From Gnetum montanum (lineage: Eukaryota > Streptophyta > Gnetopsida > Gnetales > Gnetaceae), in the NCBI GenBank assembly GCA_015680685.1, contig MNCI01030582.1:798513-862512 (forward strand): a DNA stretch of 64,000 nt, written 5' to 3'. The translations under genes were made by a program, and so were the position numbers. Below, in pieces: positions 1 to 11,745 of this stretch (its first letter is position 1; each line of letters starts with the position of its first letter). The notes under the pieces were generated by a model, which did no database searches, was not told the DNA's origin, and worked only from the letters and a program-made list of their open reading frames with translations.

Positions 1-1735
1 TTTTCTTCTATTCTAAAACTTAAAAATTATGAAATTATTATTATTAAATAATGAAAAAATTAATATTAGTAAGAAATATAAAGGTATTGCTATAGATATT
101 ATGAATAAAATTGATTATCATAACAAAATGCTATAACATTTATCATGTTGTAGTTATAAAAAGTTATCTAAAGACCTTACTCTTAAATATATTAAAAAAT
201 GTTAAATTAAATCTGAATTTAAAAGAAAAGATTAAGAAATTAATCCTTTCTAATTTCTTTATTCCTTACATTTATGGTTTTCCTAAGATTCATAAGAAAA
301 ATACTTCTCTTTGTTCTATTATTATACTAATAACTTTTGTACTTATTTTCTTACTAAATACTTAGCTAATTAATTAGCCCCTTTTATTAGTAAGAATTCT
401 TATTTTATAATAAAAACTTTGACCATTTAACAAGTTTTATAAAAAATTTTGATATTGATGAAAATAATATTTTAGTTAGTCTTGATGTTATTTCTTTATT
501 TACTATGATTTTTTTTTAAAAAGCAATGGATGTGATTTATAAGTTAAAATTTGATATTAATGTATGCTTTGTTATTAAACTTTGTTTATAAATTACCTAT
601 TTCAAATATAATAATGAATTTATGAATAGAAAAAAGGTGTTGCTATTAGTTCATCTCTATCTCTTTTAATTGCTAATTTATATATGGAAAATGTTAGAAA
701 ACTTGTCACTAATTCTTTTTCTTTGAATTCTAAACATTGGGTAAGATATGTACGTGGTACTAATTTTTTTTTTTATCCCATGGTTTAAAAGATCTCAAAT
801 ATTTTTATAAACATCTTAATTAAATAGATTCAAACATCTAATTTACTATGGAACTAGAAAAGAATTATTCATTTCCTTTCTTAGATGTTAACATAGTAAG
901 AAAGAAAGATTCAAATAATAAATTAAAAATATATTGTAAAATATTTAGAAAAAGGACACTTATTGATCAATATTTGGAGAGTCTTTTTAGTTACCCCTTT
1001 AGTCAAAAACTTTCCACCCTTTTCTCTTTAATGATTAGAGCTCTTAACATTTGTAATACTTATTTTCATAAAAAGGCTAATCATTTGAACACTATCTTAA
1101 AACTCAATTAATTTAATAAAAAGGTTATTACTAAAGCATAGATAAAATTGATTCATTCTTAGTTAAATACGGTAGATAAAATTGATTCATTCTTAGTTAA
1201 ATACGGTAGATGTTCCTTTGATATAAATATTAACATAAAAAATTTAAATAATAATAATTCTCTTTCAAATAAAAAACTTATCAACATTTTCTAAATTAAA
1301 AATATGTTTGAGAAAATAGATAGAACTTTAAAAAAACATGATGTTATAAGAATCTTTAAACCTTGTAACAAAATCTTTGACTTTTTAACTCTTAAAGATT
1401 AAAAGAATATTCTAAATAATAGTTGTATTTATAAAACCTTTTGTATTTTTAGTAAATGTTTGGTGAAATTGGTAGAACTTTCTCTATTAGATTGAAAGAA
1501 CACTTGAAAGACATAATATAATAGATCTTCAAAATCACATCCTGTAAAACACATAGATGAGAATAACTCCTCTAGAAATCATAAATAGTTAATAAATAAT
1601 AGTAAAGTTCTTTGTGTAATGGATAACTTTGTTAATAGAAAAATAAGAAAAGCCCTTGAAATTAAAATTCATTCTAATAATGTTAATCAAGATCAAGGTT
1701 ATTTTTTACCCAATTAGCATGGTAATCTATTGTAA
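1..1735 (+). pseudogene. Penelope-like retroelement (RT + GIY-YIG endonuclease), degenerate, left end cut by window
   Basis: Reading across three frames gives a collinear Penelope-like polyprotein. Near 273 is YGFPKIHKK (family finger motif 'YGLPKIHK'). At 472-501 is LVSLDVISLF (RT motif with the first catalytic Asp). At 636-683 is GVAISSSLS followed by IANLY. At 744-761 is RYVRGT, where RYVDDT is expected. At 848-1070 is an open stretch with FPFLDV, FRKRT and DQYL, typical of the RT end. At 1462-1515 is GEIGRTFSIRLKEHLKDI, which matches the GIY-YIG nuclease core. At about 1630-1683 is NRKIRKALEI, the usual C-terminal block. Such proteins copy their RNA by target-primed reverse transcription in the nucleus. 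The catalytic Asp pair is lost and many stops and frameshifts are present, so this is a dead copy. The match rests on family motifs known to me; the frame stitching is my inference. Confidence 0.85.
1139..1211 (+). repeat. 34-bp tandem duplication inside the Penelope-like element
   Basis: A 34-bp unit beginning GATAAAATTGATTCATTC occurs twice in direct tandem (starts 1141 and 1175) with no mismatch. It lies in the linker between the RT end and the endonuclease. 34 is not a multiple of 3, so it shifts the frame. The identity of the two units implies a duplication younger than most other decay in the element. Confidence 0.9.
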
Positions 1736-2609
1736 CAAAATTTAAGCAATCTCAAAATCTATTTAAAAATTGCATTTAATTTAATATTTTCTCTTACTAA
1801 ATGCTTTTACTTTTTTACTAATTTAAATAGTTTATAGTATGTTCTATGCTTATTTACAAATTCATTGCCTCCTATATTAGAAGTTTTGAGTTCAATTATG
1901 ATTGCTATATCATTATATTATTAGTTTCTTTTCTCCTCTTGAACCTTTTATATTTTTAACTAATTTTTTAATTTATTTTGTTTTAACATTATGTTTAAAT
2001 ATCAGTTGTACTTTTCCTAAAAAAACTATCTCCCTATACTCACCAAACTAACAACCCTTGTATCCCTTACTTTTCCTATCCTTCTATTCACACTACATTT
2101 CCCCTATAGATAGACATTTTTATTTTAGCTATTAAATATATTAAAATTTTTGTTTTATTTTCTTTTTTATATAGCTAGTAGTTTTTATTATACTATTTAT
2201 ATCTTTAAATTTCTCTCAAGTTTTTCTTTTTCTTACAACTAGCTATTTTTTTTTCTGAAACTAACTATTACCTGCTACATGCCAAATAGCTATTAAATAT
2301 AATGCTATTTATTCTTTCTTTAAACTTTGAGAATTAGTTATAATTGATGATAAATCTAGTATGATTTGTAACATCTTACATTAAAAAATAAATAAATAAA
2401 CAAGATAATGATGCTAAAAATAGTAGTATGTAGTTTGAGGTAGAAAAGAAATACAAGAATTTTCATCAAGCAAGATTAGTGACAAATGTAAAGGATAAAT
2501 ATAAGGAAGTAGTACAAAATAGTTGGGATTATAACAAACATAGTAAGAATATGGAGCAAATTTTTTTGAGGTAGTTAAGTAGGTTAACAATACTCATAAA
2601 CATAAACCT
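1736..2609. other. AT-rich spacer, nothing recognised
   Basis: Very AT-rich sequence downstream of the Penelope-like reading frame. It may contain the 3' untranslated end of that element. No coding signature, terminal repeat or structured RNA was recognised on either strand. Confidence 0.5.
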
Positions 2610-2770
2610 TGTTGGAGTTGACATAGTGGAAGATTGTATCGAAGAAGATTGAAGTCTTAATGACTATATTTTCAATTGTAGAATTCTATATACTTGATCA
2701 TATCTTCAAACTGGTAGTGAAATAAGATCCCCAAGATGGGTTTGCATCTACAATTTTAGCTTCAAGTTCT
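2610..2770 (+). repeat. Diverged repeat H, copy 1 (possible LTR start)
   Basis: Starts TGTTGGAGTTGACATAG and matches 5224-5385 in the same orientation over about 150 bp, sharing GTTGACATAGT, GGAATTCTATATAC-like and ATCTTCAAA blocks. The TG start and the repeat pairing suggest an LTR edge, but I could not find the other edge or a target-site duplication. Confidence 0.45.
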
Positions 2771-2779
2771 TGAAGAAAG

Positions 2780-3190
2780 GTAACTGTAAGTGGTACCATG
2801 ATGTGGAACTTGATCATGGTATTATAGCGTGAGCTAATCATGAGTCATGGCAACTAATTATGGGTTATGGTTAGGTCATCGTGTAGTGTGGAGCTTCTCC
2901 AAGAGTCATGGTCTAATGGAATAGTTAAAACAATATTTAGATGTTAATCATGAGACCATCACAGATCATGATTGTTGATCATGAGTCATGTTCATGTCAT
3001 GGAGGTAGACCATGAATGTGCCACAGGTCATGGTAAATCATAAACAAACAATTGAAGACTCCTAAAGGCTTTCTGCATTTCAAATATAAACTATAAGTTG
3101 TGGTTTATAGAATATCAAACAACAAGTTGTGGTTTACCTAGGTTTTAGAAATAAGTTGACCATGAGTCGCAATGAGATTGTGGTTCTATA
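2780..3190. repeat. Region rich in ATCATGAGTCATG-like motifs
   Basis: The word CATGAGTCATG and variants (TCATGGT, GATCATG, GTCATGG) recur many times in about 400 bp, followed by two copies of AAGTTGTGGTTTA. This looks like a promoter or U3-type short-repeat cluster of the repeat that starts at 2610. No reading frame of note is present. Confidence 0.45.
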
Positions 3191-5223
3191 GGTGAAATGG
3201 AAAATGGTGAAAATAAAGAATTTCATCTTGGATCTAGTCCATGCTACAAAATCCAATCCTTCAAACAAAGTTTAGAATATAATAAATGTCATTTAAACTT
3301 GTTAATTAAGGCTTGGATTAAATCAAGACATATAAATAATTTATAAAATCTAACAAATTCATCAAGCTTGCTTTAACATTTGATTAATACTAAAACTGAG
3401 AAGCTTAAAGAGGGAAAAATTTTTAAGCCTTGAAAACACAATTAAATAGAGTGCTTAAGCTTCTAAATTTCAACATAACAATGTTATCTTATCTTTGCAT
3501 TAGACTACTTGGTCCCAATTGATATACTAATCTTCCAACTGAGAATACATTTGTGAGAATGAGAGGAATTAAGAGCTAATTGAGAGAATGAGAAACTTGA
3601 TTGTAAGAATATTAAGAGAACTTATGCTGACCTACCATAGTTGAGCTTTATTTGAGAGATATGCTGCTAAAGAAGAGTGGAGGAAAGATCATGGGACCCT
3701 TAAAACATTATAATAAATGAATAGAAAATGGATCTAGGTAAGAGAAATAACAATTTGAACAATAATATCTTGTATTACTTCACTCATATGATTTGAAACT
3801 TGATAAGACTATCTACTTGTTAACCAACTAGATTAAATAATGAGGATGAGGACTAACTCTTATAGTTGTGAAAACAGTTGCTTTGTCAATGAGAAGAATT
3901 ACCACTCACATGATGCTCTATGAAGAAGCACAACATCACTATCATAACCACTGGTCCACTAATGATTTTAATAATCTCTAATAATAACCACTATTACCCA
4001 CATTATGTGCATGAATATTATGCACTTAAGAAACTTTCTTTCCTATGTTCTCTACAACTTGTCACATCTTACTACATGATATCATGAAGATGCATGAGAA
4101 TAATTTAATGTTTGTGCACCTTGGTATATGTTTACATAAAACATAAAATATGAGACTAAACACCATAACCACATGACTTCTAACCAATATGCTATGGTTG
4201 ATGACTTAACATTTACACTAATAACTATTTTTAATGACTTTGTACCTTTTCTATGACTATGTTCATTCTTAAATTGCATCTTTCAAAAAAACTCATACTT
4301 CAAACAATATCATACTTCATCTTTGATAATACTCATAACATAAAGTGTATCATCTTTAAGCCTCTTCTAAACATAAATCCTTAAAATTATGAAATGACAA
4401 TGTTTATCTTCTTTTCATAAAATCATAGTGCTTTGATACCCCTATTAAAGTTGTGATAAGGGTTTGGCTCAAAAAATATTAAACAAATCAATTTCCACAT
4501 TTTTTCATGAAAAAAATACCTTATAAAATAAGGAAAATTTAAAATTGAAAACCTCCCTCTATTAATCAATCTTAAATTGAGAATTACATCAACAATGAGG
4601 AGCCAAGCTCAATTGAACTCTCTCAAGGCTCTTAGAGGGTACACATATCTTCTTTCTATCCCTCAAACTTGCTTATAGTTGGAGCACATAGGATGAAGAT
4701 AAAATAACACATAGGAGATTCTTCATCTTTCCTTTAGCTACACTCTCTCGTAAGTGCTTTTAATATTATCTCTCACCTTACCTTAGGCTTTCTTGTTCAT
4801 CCTTTGGATCTTAGACATCCTTTTATAACTGTGGGAGTGATCCTTGATCTTCCTTGAATATTAATATTCTTTAAAAATTTCTATATTTTTAAAATTTATT
4901 TTTTCTAGATTTCTAGTGACTATAGATCATACAACCTCTTACTTCCCATCTTATGACTAGACTATGAATTTTAACATGCTTGCATTAGTAAAATTTCACA
5001 TTTTATGTTTCTATTTCTCTACTAACTATAATGAACTATAGCTTGTAACCTCAGACTATAACTTGCAATAACCTTAGACTAGAGTTGATTGTGACGTATT
5101 TGTTTGTCCAAAGCTAGAAACACATACAAATAACTCTAAAATAACTCCAAAACATGGATACTCTCTCCTAAAAATTTTAGGACACATTATAGATTATAAA
5201 TACATGAAGAAGATAGGATGATG
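3191..5223. other. Unassigned repetitive-looking DNA
   Basis: AT-rich sequence without recognisable protein motifs. Around 4900-5080 the complement repeats words like those at 3080-3140 (AAGTTATAGT and AAGCTATAGTT versus AAGTTGTGGTTT), so part of it may be another portion of the same element family in the opposite sense. Only short open frames are seen (for example 4082-4279 minus), with no similarity I can name. Confidence 0.35.
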
Positions 5224-5385
5224 TTTTTATCAAGTTGACATAGTCGATGATTGAATTAAAGTAGGTTGAAGTTCTAATGATTGCATATTTAGTATTGGAA
5301 TTCTATATACATAATAAAATCTTCAAATTTGAAAGTTGAATATGGTTCCCAAGCTAAGTCTATTTAAGGAAAACTTAGTTTCACA
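5224..5385 (+). repeat. Diverged repeat H, copy 2
   Basis: Second copy of the repeat at 2610-2770, direct orientation, by eye roughly two-thirds identical. It ends where gypsy coding sequence begins shortly after, so it is probably truncated. It could be a fragment of an LTR related to the gypsy relic at 5480-6374, but this is not shown. Confidence 0.4.
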
Positions 5386-5479
5386 TTGCAAGGGTTGGTT
5401 ATGATTAACCTATGATAATTACTGATGCTTACAACATAGCTAAAACTTATATACAATATTAGATATTTAAAGGTAGACT

Positions 5480-6374
5480 TTTAAAAATTTTGGCTCTTTT
5501 ATATCCTGTAATAGAAACTAGACCTTTTTCTCTATGGGATTTACACTTTATTGAGGTAATTAATCCAATGTCATCCATGTAACGTAGGTTCATTCTCAAG
5601 GCTACTAACTATTGTACATATTGATTAGAATCTAAAGCTACTAACATTGGAACATTATATTAAGTTATCTAGATTTTAGAAAATGATATAATGTCTAGGC
5701 ATGAACATTCTTACACTTTAGTGATTAATAATGGACCTACTTTTATATCCATAGAATTTACAAATTGGGCTAGGGAATATAAAATATTTATCAAATATGT
5801 AATCAAATAAAATTCTCAAGATAATAGATTAACAAAATCATCTAACAAAATTATATTAGATGGAAATAAAAGAAGGATAACTCCAAATCCTTGTACATGG
5901 TATGAATAATTAAAATGGGTAGTACGGGCTAATCAAATTCATTAAAAAGAGTTAATTTAAACTATACCATATGATCTCATATATGGAAAAAAGGCTATTT
6001 TACCAATAAAGATACAAATTCTAATGTATTAGTTTTTCTTAGATTATTTTCCAACTGATAAACATTTAATCTCACAAACATATGACATTGAAAATTTATA
6101 ACTTAAAAGGATTAATGCACTTGAAAGTTTGTTTAATCCTAAACAAATAATTAGAATATTCTTTAATAAGAAATTTGTAGGCAAGGTTTATAAGGATGGT
6201 GATTTAATTCTTAAAAGAGCTAGAACTAAGTTTACTCCTATGTGGACAAGTCCATATCAAGTCATAGAAGTCACTAGACTTAATATTTGCAAAATTATAG
6301 AATTATAAGAAATAAATTATACAAAAATTTTAATGAATTTCATTTAAAGAATTTCTAAATTGGTGCTCCTTGTG
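5480..6374 (+). pseudogene. Ty3/gypsy integrase, 3' end of pol, degenerate
   Basis: Joined frames give the integrase core and C-terminal domain. Near 5510-5560 is a 'W-DLHFIEVINP' stretch (first Asp/Glu region). Near 5640-5690 is an ATN..T--LENDIMSRH stretch. Near 5730 is NNGPTFIS, matching the DNGP-F motif with the Asp changed to Asn. Near 5930 is a W-L-WVVRAN-like stretch followed by LIYGKKAILPI. At 6185-6270 is GDLILKRARTKFTPMW, which matches the GDLVL..R block of the integrase C-terminal domain. Integrase inserts element DNA into the host genome. Stops and frameshifts make it non-functional. The coding match ends just before the solo LTR at 6380, which inserted into the 3' end of this element. 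Confidence 0.8.
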
Positions 6375-6839
6375 GAAACTGTTGGCACATTTGGCCATTA
6401 CATGGAGCAGTTGGAATATTTTGTTCAAAATATTACCACAATCCCTGGTTGTAAATTTGCAGTTTAGTATTGTGAGTAATGGGTATTCTTGGAGAAGAAA
6501 GCCTTGTAAATAATCTTGATGTTGAAGCCTTCTTGGAAAGTAAATTAAAATGCCAAGATATTTTCTTGAGTGAAGGTTGGAATAAAAAAAGAGGTGATTA
6601 TTTACCACAAGAAAGCATACTCCCTGATTAATATTGGCAAAATAGACAACACCGTGGGTAATGGATTATCAAAAATTGGCTAAGAGTTGGAAACAAGTGA
6701 AGGACGTAACGGACTACCAACTGGTTTTGAATTCATGGATTTAAAATTATCAAAGGATGTAAAGGTTTCTGTATTGCAGAAAATCCAAATTCACGTATGA
6801 CCAAAGGCCCATTGTTAACGCTGCCAGAGAAAAAACGAA

Positions 6840-7640
6840 ATCAGAAAAAAAAGCAGAACTGAATGCCATGGTTTTGGGGTAATTCCTTTGGCTTGCTGTT
6901 CTAGACTGCGTCCACGCATTGGCCGGATCTATGTTGCCGACTCGCCAGACGCCGAACCTAAGTTCGTGGAGCGCGTGGGAGGCCCTTCTTTCACCGATGA
7001 GCCGGTTTAAAAGGGGTTTCAGGCAGCAATCGTGTGGAGAAATTCGTATAGAACTGAGGCCAATGTAGGGCAGAATGCAGGGATATTATTTTTGAAAACA
7101 AAATCGAAACCCTCTCCACAAAATATACGGAGAAAGAAGTCACGTTTATTTGGGGCCCCGATTTTATTTTTGTTGCAGGCTGTAGCGGTTTCAGTTGTGC
7201 GGGCAGCAACGGTTCTGAAGGTTCCTGCGGTTTCAGTGGATGTAGATCCACAATACATTCGCCCCTGGTTCTGTGATCAATGACAATGGCGGTGACGATT
7301 CAAGAAAAAATTCAAAAAACACAGGAAGCCCTAAGCTAATTTGGGGCAAAACAGAAATCCCAGATGCAGCGACAGAGCCTTCTCCCGCGGTGGTAGTTGG
7401 CTACAATTTTGCGGTGGCGGTTCAAACATATGGTTTGGGTGATACAACACTTTGGATCTTGGGTAGAACATTTTTCGATTTTTACAGGTTTTGTGTAGAG
7501 AAAGGAGAAAACCAGTCGATTACACCTGCTGTTTTGGAACCATTGTCGATTATCCACGCGATTTACCAGGGAAGACAAAGAAGAATTATTTTAACCCATT
7601 CATTAACTCTGCCACTTTCACCAAGATATATGTAAAATTA
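6840..7640 (+). other. GC-rich, partly open segment inside solo LTR A
   Basis: This part of the LTR is clearly richer in G+C than the window. The plus strand is open from about 6908 to a stop at 7008 in a frame that includes RPRIGRIYVADSPDAEPKF. Other frames are open at 7032-7283 and 7273-7635. I recognise no domain. The corresponding place in copy B holds a different GC-rich segment. The block GAGCCTTCTCCCG near 7373 is shared by both copies. It could be a captured exon fragment or simply GC-rich LTR sequence. Confidence 0.4.
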
Positions 7641-8091
7641 TTTCATTACTACCACTCGTATATAAATTTACAAAAGCATCGGGTGACTAAAATATCTTAC
7701 AAATTAATCTACATATATACATATATATAGATATAACAACCATTAATAAACTACATATAGTGTGAAGCCCTGTTTTAGAAAACTTGCCTTTAATTATCCC
7801 AAGTCATAGAATATTATTTTAAAAACATTATTTTATATATAAGTTACTACCCACAAAAATATTTACAATATTGATGTTAAAATATTTATTTATCACATTA
7901 CATTTAATATAAATATTAATGTTAGCATAAATTTCTCCTAATTCTATGTATAACTTCCTAACTTCCTAACTACATAACTTCCTCCTAACTTGTTGGGTAA
8001 GTAACCTTCTAATTGGTTGGCCAAGTTACTTGTGAGAGAAGTTAGGTGAGATATTTTTAAATATGTAACTTTCTTACCTACCTTTGAACCC

Positions 8092-8100
8092 TATAAAAAG
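8092..8100 (+). promoter_or_regulatory. TATA box of solo LTR A
   Basis: CCCTATAAAAAGGC is an excellent plant TATA box on the plus strand. It sits at the expected U3/R position and sets the orientation of the LTR. Copy B has TTTATAAAATC on its coding strand at the matching place (about 48272-48285). Confidence 0.7.
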
Positions 8101-8205
8101 GCTTCATGGGTCAAGGAGGAAGAATCTCATGGGGGGAGCTCAAAATTTGGAATCTCAATTCTAAGGGGGGAATTTTGAAGGATAATTTGGAGAAGAGACT
8201 TTTGG

Positions 8206-8960
8206 NNNNNNNNNNNNNNNNNNNNNNNNNNNNNNNNNNNNNNNNNNNNNNNNNNNNNNNNNNNNNNNNNNNNNNNNNNNNNNNNNNNNNNNNNNNNNNN
8301 NNNNNNNNNNNNNNNNNNNNNNNNNNNNNNNNNNNNNNNNNNNNNNNNNNNNNNNNNNNNNNNNNNNNNNNNNNNNNNNNNNNNNNNNNNNNNNNNNNNN
8401 NNNNNNNNNNNNNNNNNNNNNNNNNNNNNNNNNNNNNNNNNNNNNNNNNNNNNNNNNNNNNNNNNNNNNNNNNNNNNNNNNNNNNNNNNNNNNNNNNNNN
8501 NNNNNNNNNNNNNNNNNNNNNNNNNNNNNNNNNNNNNNNNNNNNNNNNNNNNNNNNNNNNNNNNNNNNNNNNNNNNNNNNNNNNNNNNNNNNNNNNNNNN
8601 NNNNNNNNNNNNNNNNNNNNNNNNNNNNNNNNNNNNNNNNNNNNNNNNNNNNNNNNNNNNNNNNNNNNNNNNNNNNNNNNNNNNNNNNNNNNNNNNNNNN
8701 NNNNNNNNNNNNNNNNNNNNNNNNNNNNNNNNNNNNNNNNNNNNNNNNNNNNNNNNNNNNNNNNNNNNNNNNNNNNNNNNNNNNNNNNNNNNNNNNNNNN
8801 NNNNNNNNNNNNNNNNNNNNNNNNNNNNNNNNNNNNNNNNNNNNNNNNNNNNNNNNNNNNNNNNNNNNNNNNNNNNNNNNNNNNNNNNNNNNNNNNNNNN
8901 NNNNNNNNNNNNNNNNNNNNNNNNNNNNNNNNNNNNNNNNNNNNNNNNNNNNNNNNNNNN
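8206..8960. other. Assembly gap of 755 N inside solo LTR A
   Basis: Run of 755 N. It lies about 105 bp downstream of the TATA box, in what should be the R/U5 part of the LTR. No protein should be read across it. The gap in copy B (772 N) occupies the equivalent place. Confidence 0.99.
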
Positions 8961-9374
8961 AATCTTGCTCTATTTCTAGTTTTCTTGTGGAACTATCTCT
9001 TTCTCTGGGGAAAATTAGGAGTAGATTGCGGAGTTGTGCTCAAATGTTTTTGCAAAATTTTATTTGTTACAAGTAGGTATTATAAGGACCGCATAGACTA
9101 GGCAGTTGAACAAAATAGGAAATTTTCAAGAACTCACAGTACTTGGCAAAGTTGGCTGAATCTCTTTAAAGTAAGTCATTTGTAGTTTACACACAACGCA
9201 ATCGTTACATTTCTCACAACCGCATGCCGCAACAGCACACACACATACTCACATTAACTACCGAGTTTATTTGGAGGTATCTGGGCCTTGGTGTTGCCAG
9301 AGACCAGCAGGCACCTAAATCCTGTTCGAGGACACTCGTTGGTGGTCGCGTCCCAAACGGTCGCCAACAGAAAC

Positions 9375-10396
9375 CTATTAGATTCTTAGTTGCATAATTT
9401 ATGCTTCATTTTAATGCATTTCATGTGTATTTACATATTTTCATTACATTTTCATAGTTATTTATATGTATATTTAATTTTATATGATTTTTGCATTTAT
9501 CATTAATTGATTGCACACATATTTTGATATGATTTAAATAATTAATATAATCAATTTTGGGTAACTAGGCTTTAAGTACCATAACATCATTTGATGATGT
9601 TACAAATAGGATATTTTATATTGTTAATTTTATACCATATTATTCCTGCTTATTACATAAACTCTACTTTATATGATATATTTGAAGGAATTTTAGGCAG
9701 CAAAAGAATTACTTGGTTATCTCGATTTCACAAAGAATTAACTAATAAAAATTTTTTTATTGGAAAGCTTAGAAAGTTCTATATAATTTTGTTAAATAAA
9801 GCATTGTAATAGATATCTAGAAGTTAAGGTTATATCATGTTCTTTCCAATCTATTAAAAATCATGGTAATTCTAATAGTAAACCTTTGAGAAATGATAGA
9901 TGAAAATTTATTAAGTTTCTGATGCAGAAATTTTAAATAAATGGTCTCATAGATATTAGATTTCAAATTAATTTAAGATAATATTGAATAGTTATGAGAT
10001 GAGGAAAAAATGATCCAAATATTGATTATCATACATTCTAGTTAAATTTTAGAACTTTGAAAATATTCCAAATTGCAAAGTGAATTTTTATCAAATTGCA
10101 ATAGATATTGAGATGAAATTTTAGTTGCATGTAACTATCTACTCTAGCTTTCAAATAAATCTAGAATCACTAAAAAATAGTGCGAATTGAATGAAATATA
10201 ATTGAAATAGTGAATGTCCCTAGTTTTGACTATTCAAGTTTCAAGATTTAGTAAATAATGATGAATGATGTTAATGAATTAATGATGAAATAGTTAGATT
10301 CTTGTTGAAATTATGTTGATGGTTGCATGATACAAATTTCCAAGAGACACCTTACACACACATACAAATTTCCAAGAGATGCCTTATATACATATA

Positions 10397-10429
<33 letters not shown>

Positions 10430-11740
10430 ATGTATATATATCATGGTATCACTGGTCTAATCCATACATAATCTATATATCCAAACTAGGAAAATATAAG
10501 ATAAAATATCAAATACAATGCTAGAAGCCAAAGATATAAATAGCCAAAGATTTAAAATAAAAACATAATATCAACAAGCTTAAAACATCTAAGTGAACTA
10601 GCCAAAAGATGTAATAATTTGGCATGTCCTAAAATAAGCAAAAGATCCAATAATCAATCCCAAGCCAAGGTAAACACGTTAACAAATCCAATTCCACAAA
10701 TCAAGCATAATGAAATTAGAAAGGAACTAAANCTGTTCTACTCTAAATAGCCAACAATATTTGATAATCTTATTGTCTATGTTAAATTATTTCAAAAGTA
10801 ATAATTTTATTATGTTTCATGTGAATGGAGGATATGTTAAGAGACTAGTTAGTCATGATTATTAGGTGACCTTATAAAATTCCTTTTCTCTTCTTAAAGC
10901 CTTAGCTCTTAAGTGTGATAATTCATGGTTGTCTTTTGAGAAAAGAGGTAAAGTGAGCGCCTCTCTCCTTGAGAACCCGTAGGCACCTAGATGACTTACT
11001 ATGATGTTGCCTAGTTTAGAAATAAATGCACATGCATGAGTGTTCAACAATACTATGTGCAAAGTTTTTGTATGGATCCTATTTGTTGGTAATGCAACTA
11101 ATTAACTAGCCTCGTATTTGAATCCCTACCTTAAGAGTGAAGTAAATCATAGGTAAATTAAAGTTTCTTGGAAAAAAAGAGAAGACCATTGTCATTGATT
11201 ATGTAATAAATTCTTAAGTGTGATGGAGTCCAGTGGAAATCCTGACCCTATCCTATCATTCTCTTATGAAAAAAAAACTTTTTCTTACCTATTTTCTTTT
11301 CTTCTTATATTTCTTTTAAAATAATCATAATTTTTCCTATTTCCATTCCTATTTGAGGAAGATTAAAAAAAATCTAAAACTTATAACTAACTATAATCTT
11401 AAGGAAGCATTTCTTCTTTAGAAAACTTAGCATAAGTCCCGTTCTCTAGGATATCCTCTATATTAATGGTTATTATTTCAAAGATAATTTGGATTAAGAT
11501 ATTAAATATTAATTATATTCTATAATATTTATATAGCTTATATTGGATAAAACTAAAATTGAAATTTTTATTTATGTTTAGTAAGATCCCTTGGATTTAT
11601 TAGAATAGTTTCTAAATTCCTTTAATAGAAAATTTTCTAAATTTATAATTCAATGGTCTCTAGTGGAATTAAACTTGTGATTTCATAAGATCATGCAGAA
11701 GGTGATCTATTACTATGTACTCAAGTGGATTATTTAATTA
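9375..11740. other. Unassigned region with a microsatellite and a short hairpin
   Basis: Probably the 3' end of the gypsy relic interrupted by solo LTR A, followed by unclassified DNA. At 9582-9602 there is a perfect hairpin with arms TAACATCAT/ATGATGTTA and a 3-nt loop. The short frames at 9591-9809 (plus) and 10862-11062 (minus) match no family I know. One ambiguous base lies at 10732. Confidence 0.4.
10388..10442 (+). repeat. TA/TATG microsatellite
   Basis: A (TA)n run passes into about seven TATG units and back to TA-rich repeats. It is a simple sequence repeat, and the open frame across it is an artefact of the repeat. Confidence 0.95.
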
Positions 11741-11745
11741 TTAGT

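Larger units (their letters stand above)
6380..9369 (+). mobile_element. Solo LTR of family S, copy A, with N gap
   Basis: Begins TGTTGGCACATTTGG and ends GGTCGCCAACA, with 7-bp terminal inverted repeats TGTTGGC/GCCAACA. It is flanked by the perfect 5-bp duplication GAAAC (6375-6379 and 9370-9374). The same unit lies inverted at 47023-49525 with its own duplication. TG...CA ends and 5-bp duplications are the LTR-retrotransposon signature. No internal coding region lies between the duplications, so a solo LTR left by LTR-LTR recombination is the best reading. Length is 2990 bp including 755 unknown bases. Orientation is taken from the TATA box at 8092. It is richer in G+C and CpG than its surroundings, consistent with a younger insertion or a different base history. 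Confidence 0.85.

Noticed and set aside
7032-7258. Overlapping open frames on both strands in the GC-rich part of LTR A
   Set aside because: GC-rich sequence has few stops by chance. No domain or codon pattern supports a gene beyond the capture question listed as a finding.
8106-9101. Long open frame across the first N gap
   Set aside because: Most of it is unknown bases. The real flanks are LTR sequence, so there is no protein here.
10327-10524. Open frame with a Tyr/Met/Cys/Val-rich repeat peptide
   Set aside because: The peptide is the translation of the TATG microsatellite.
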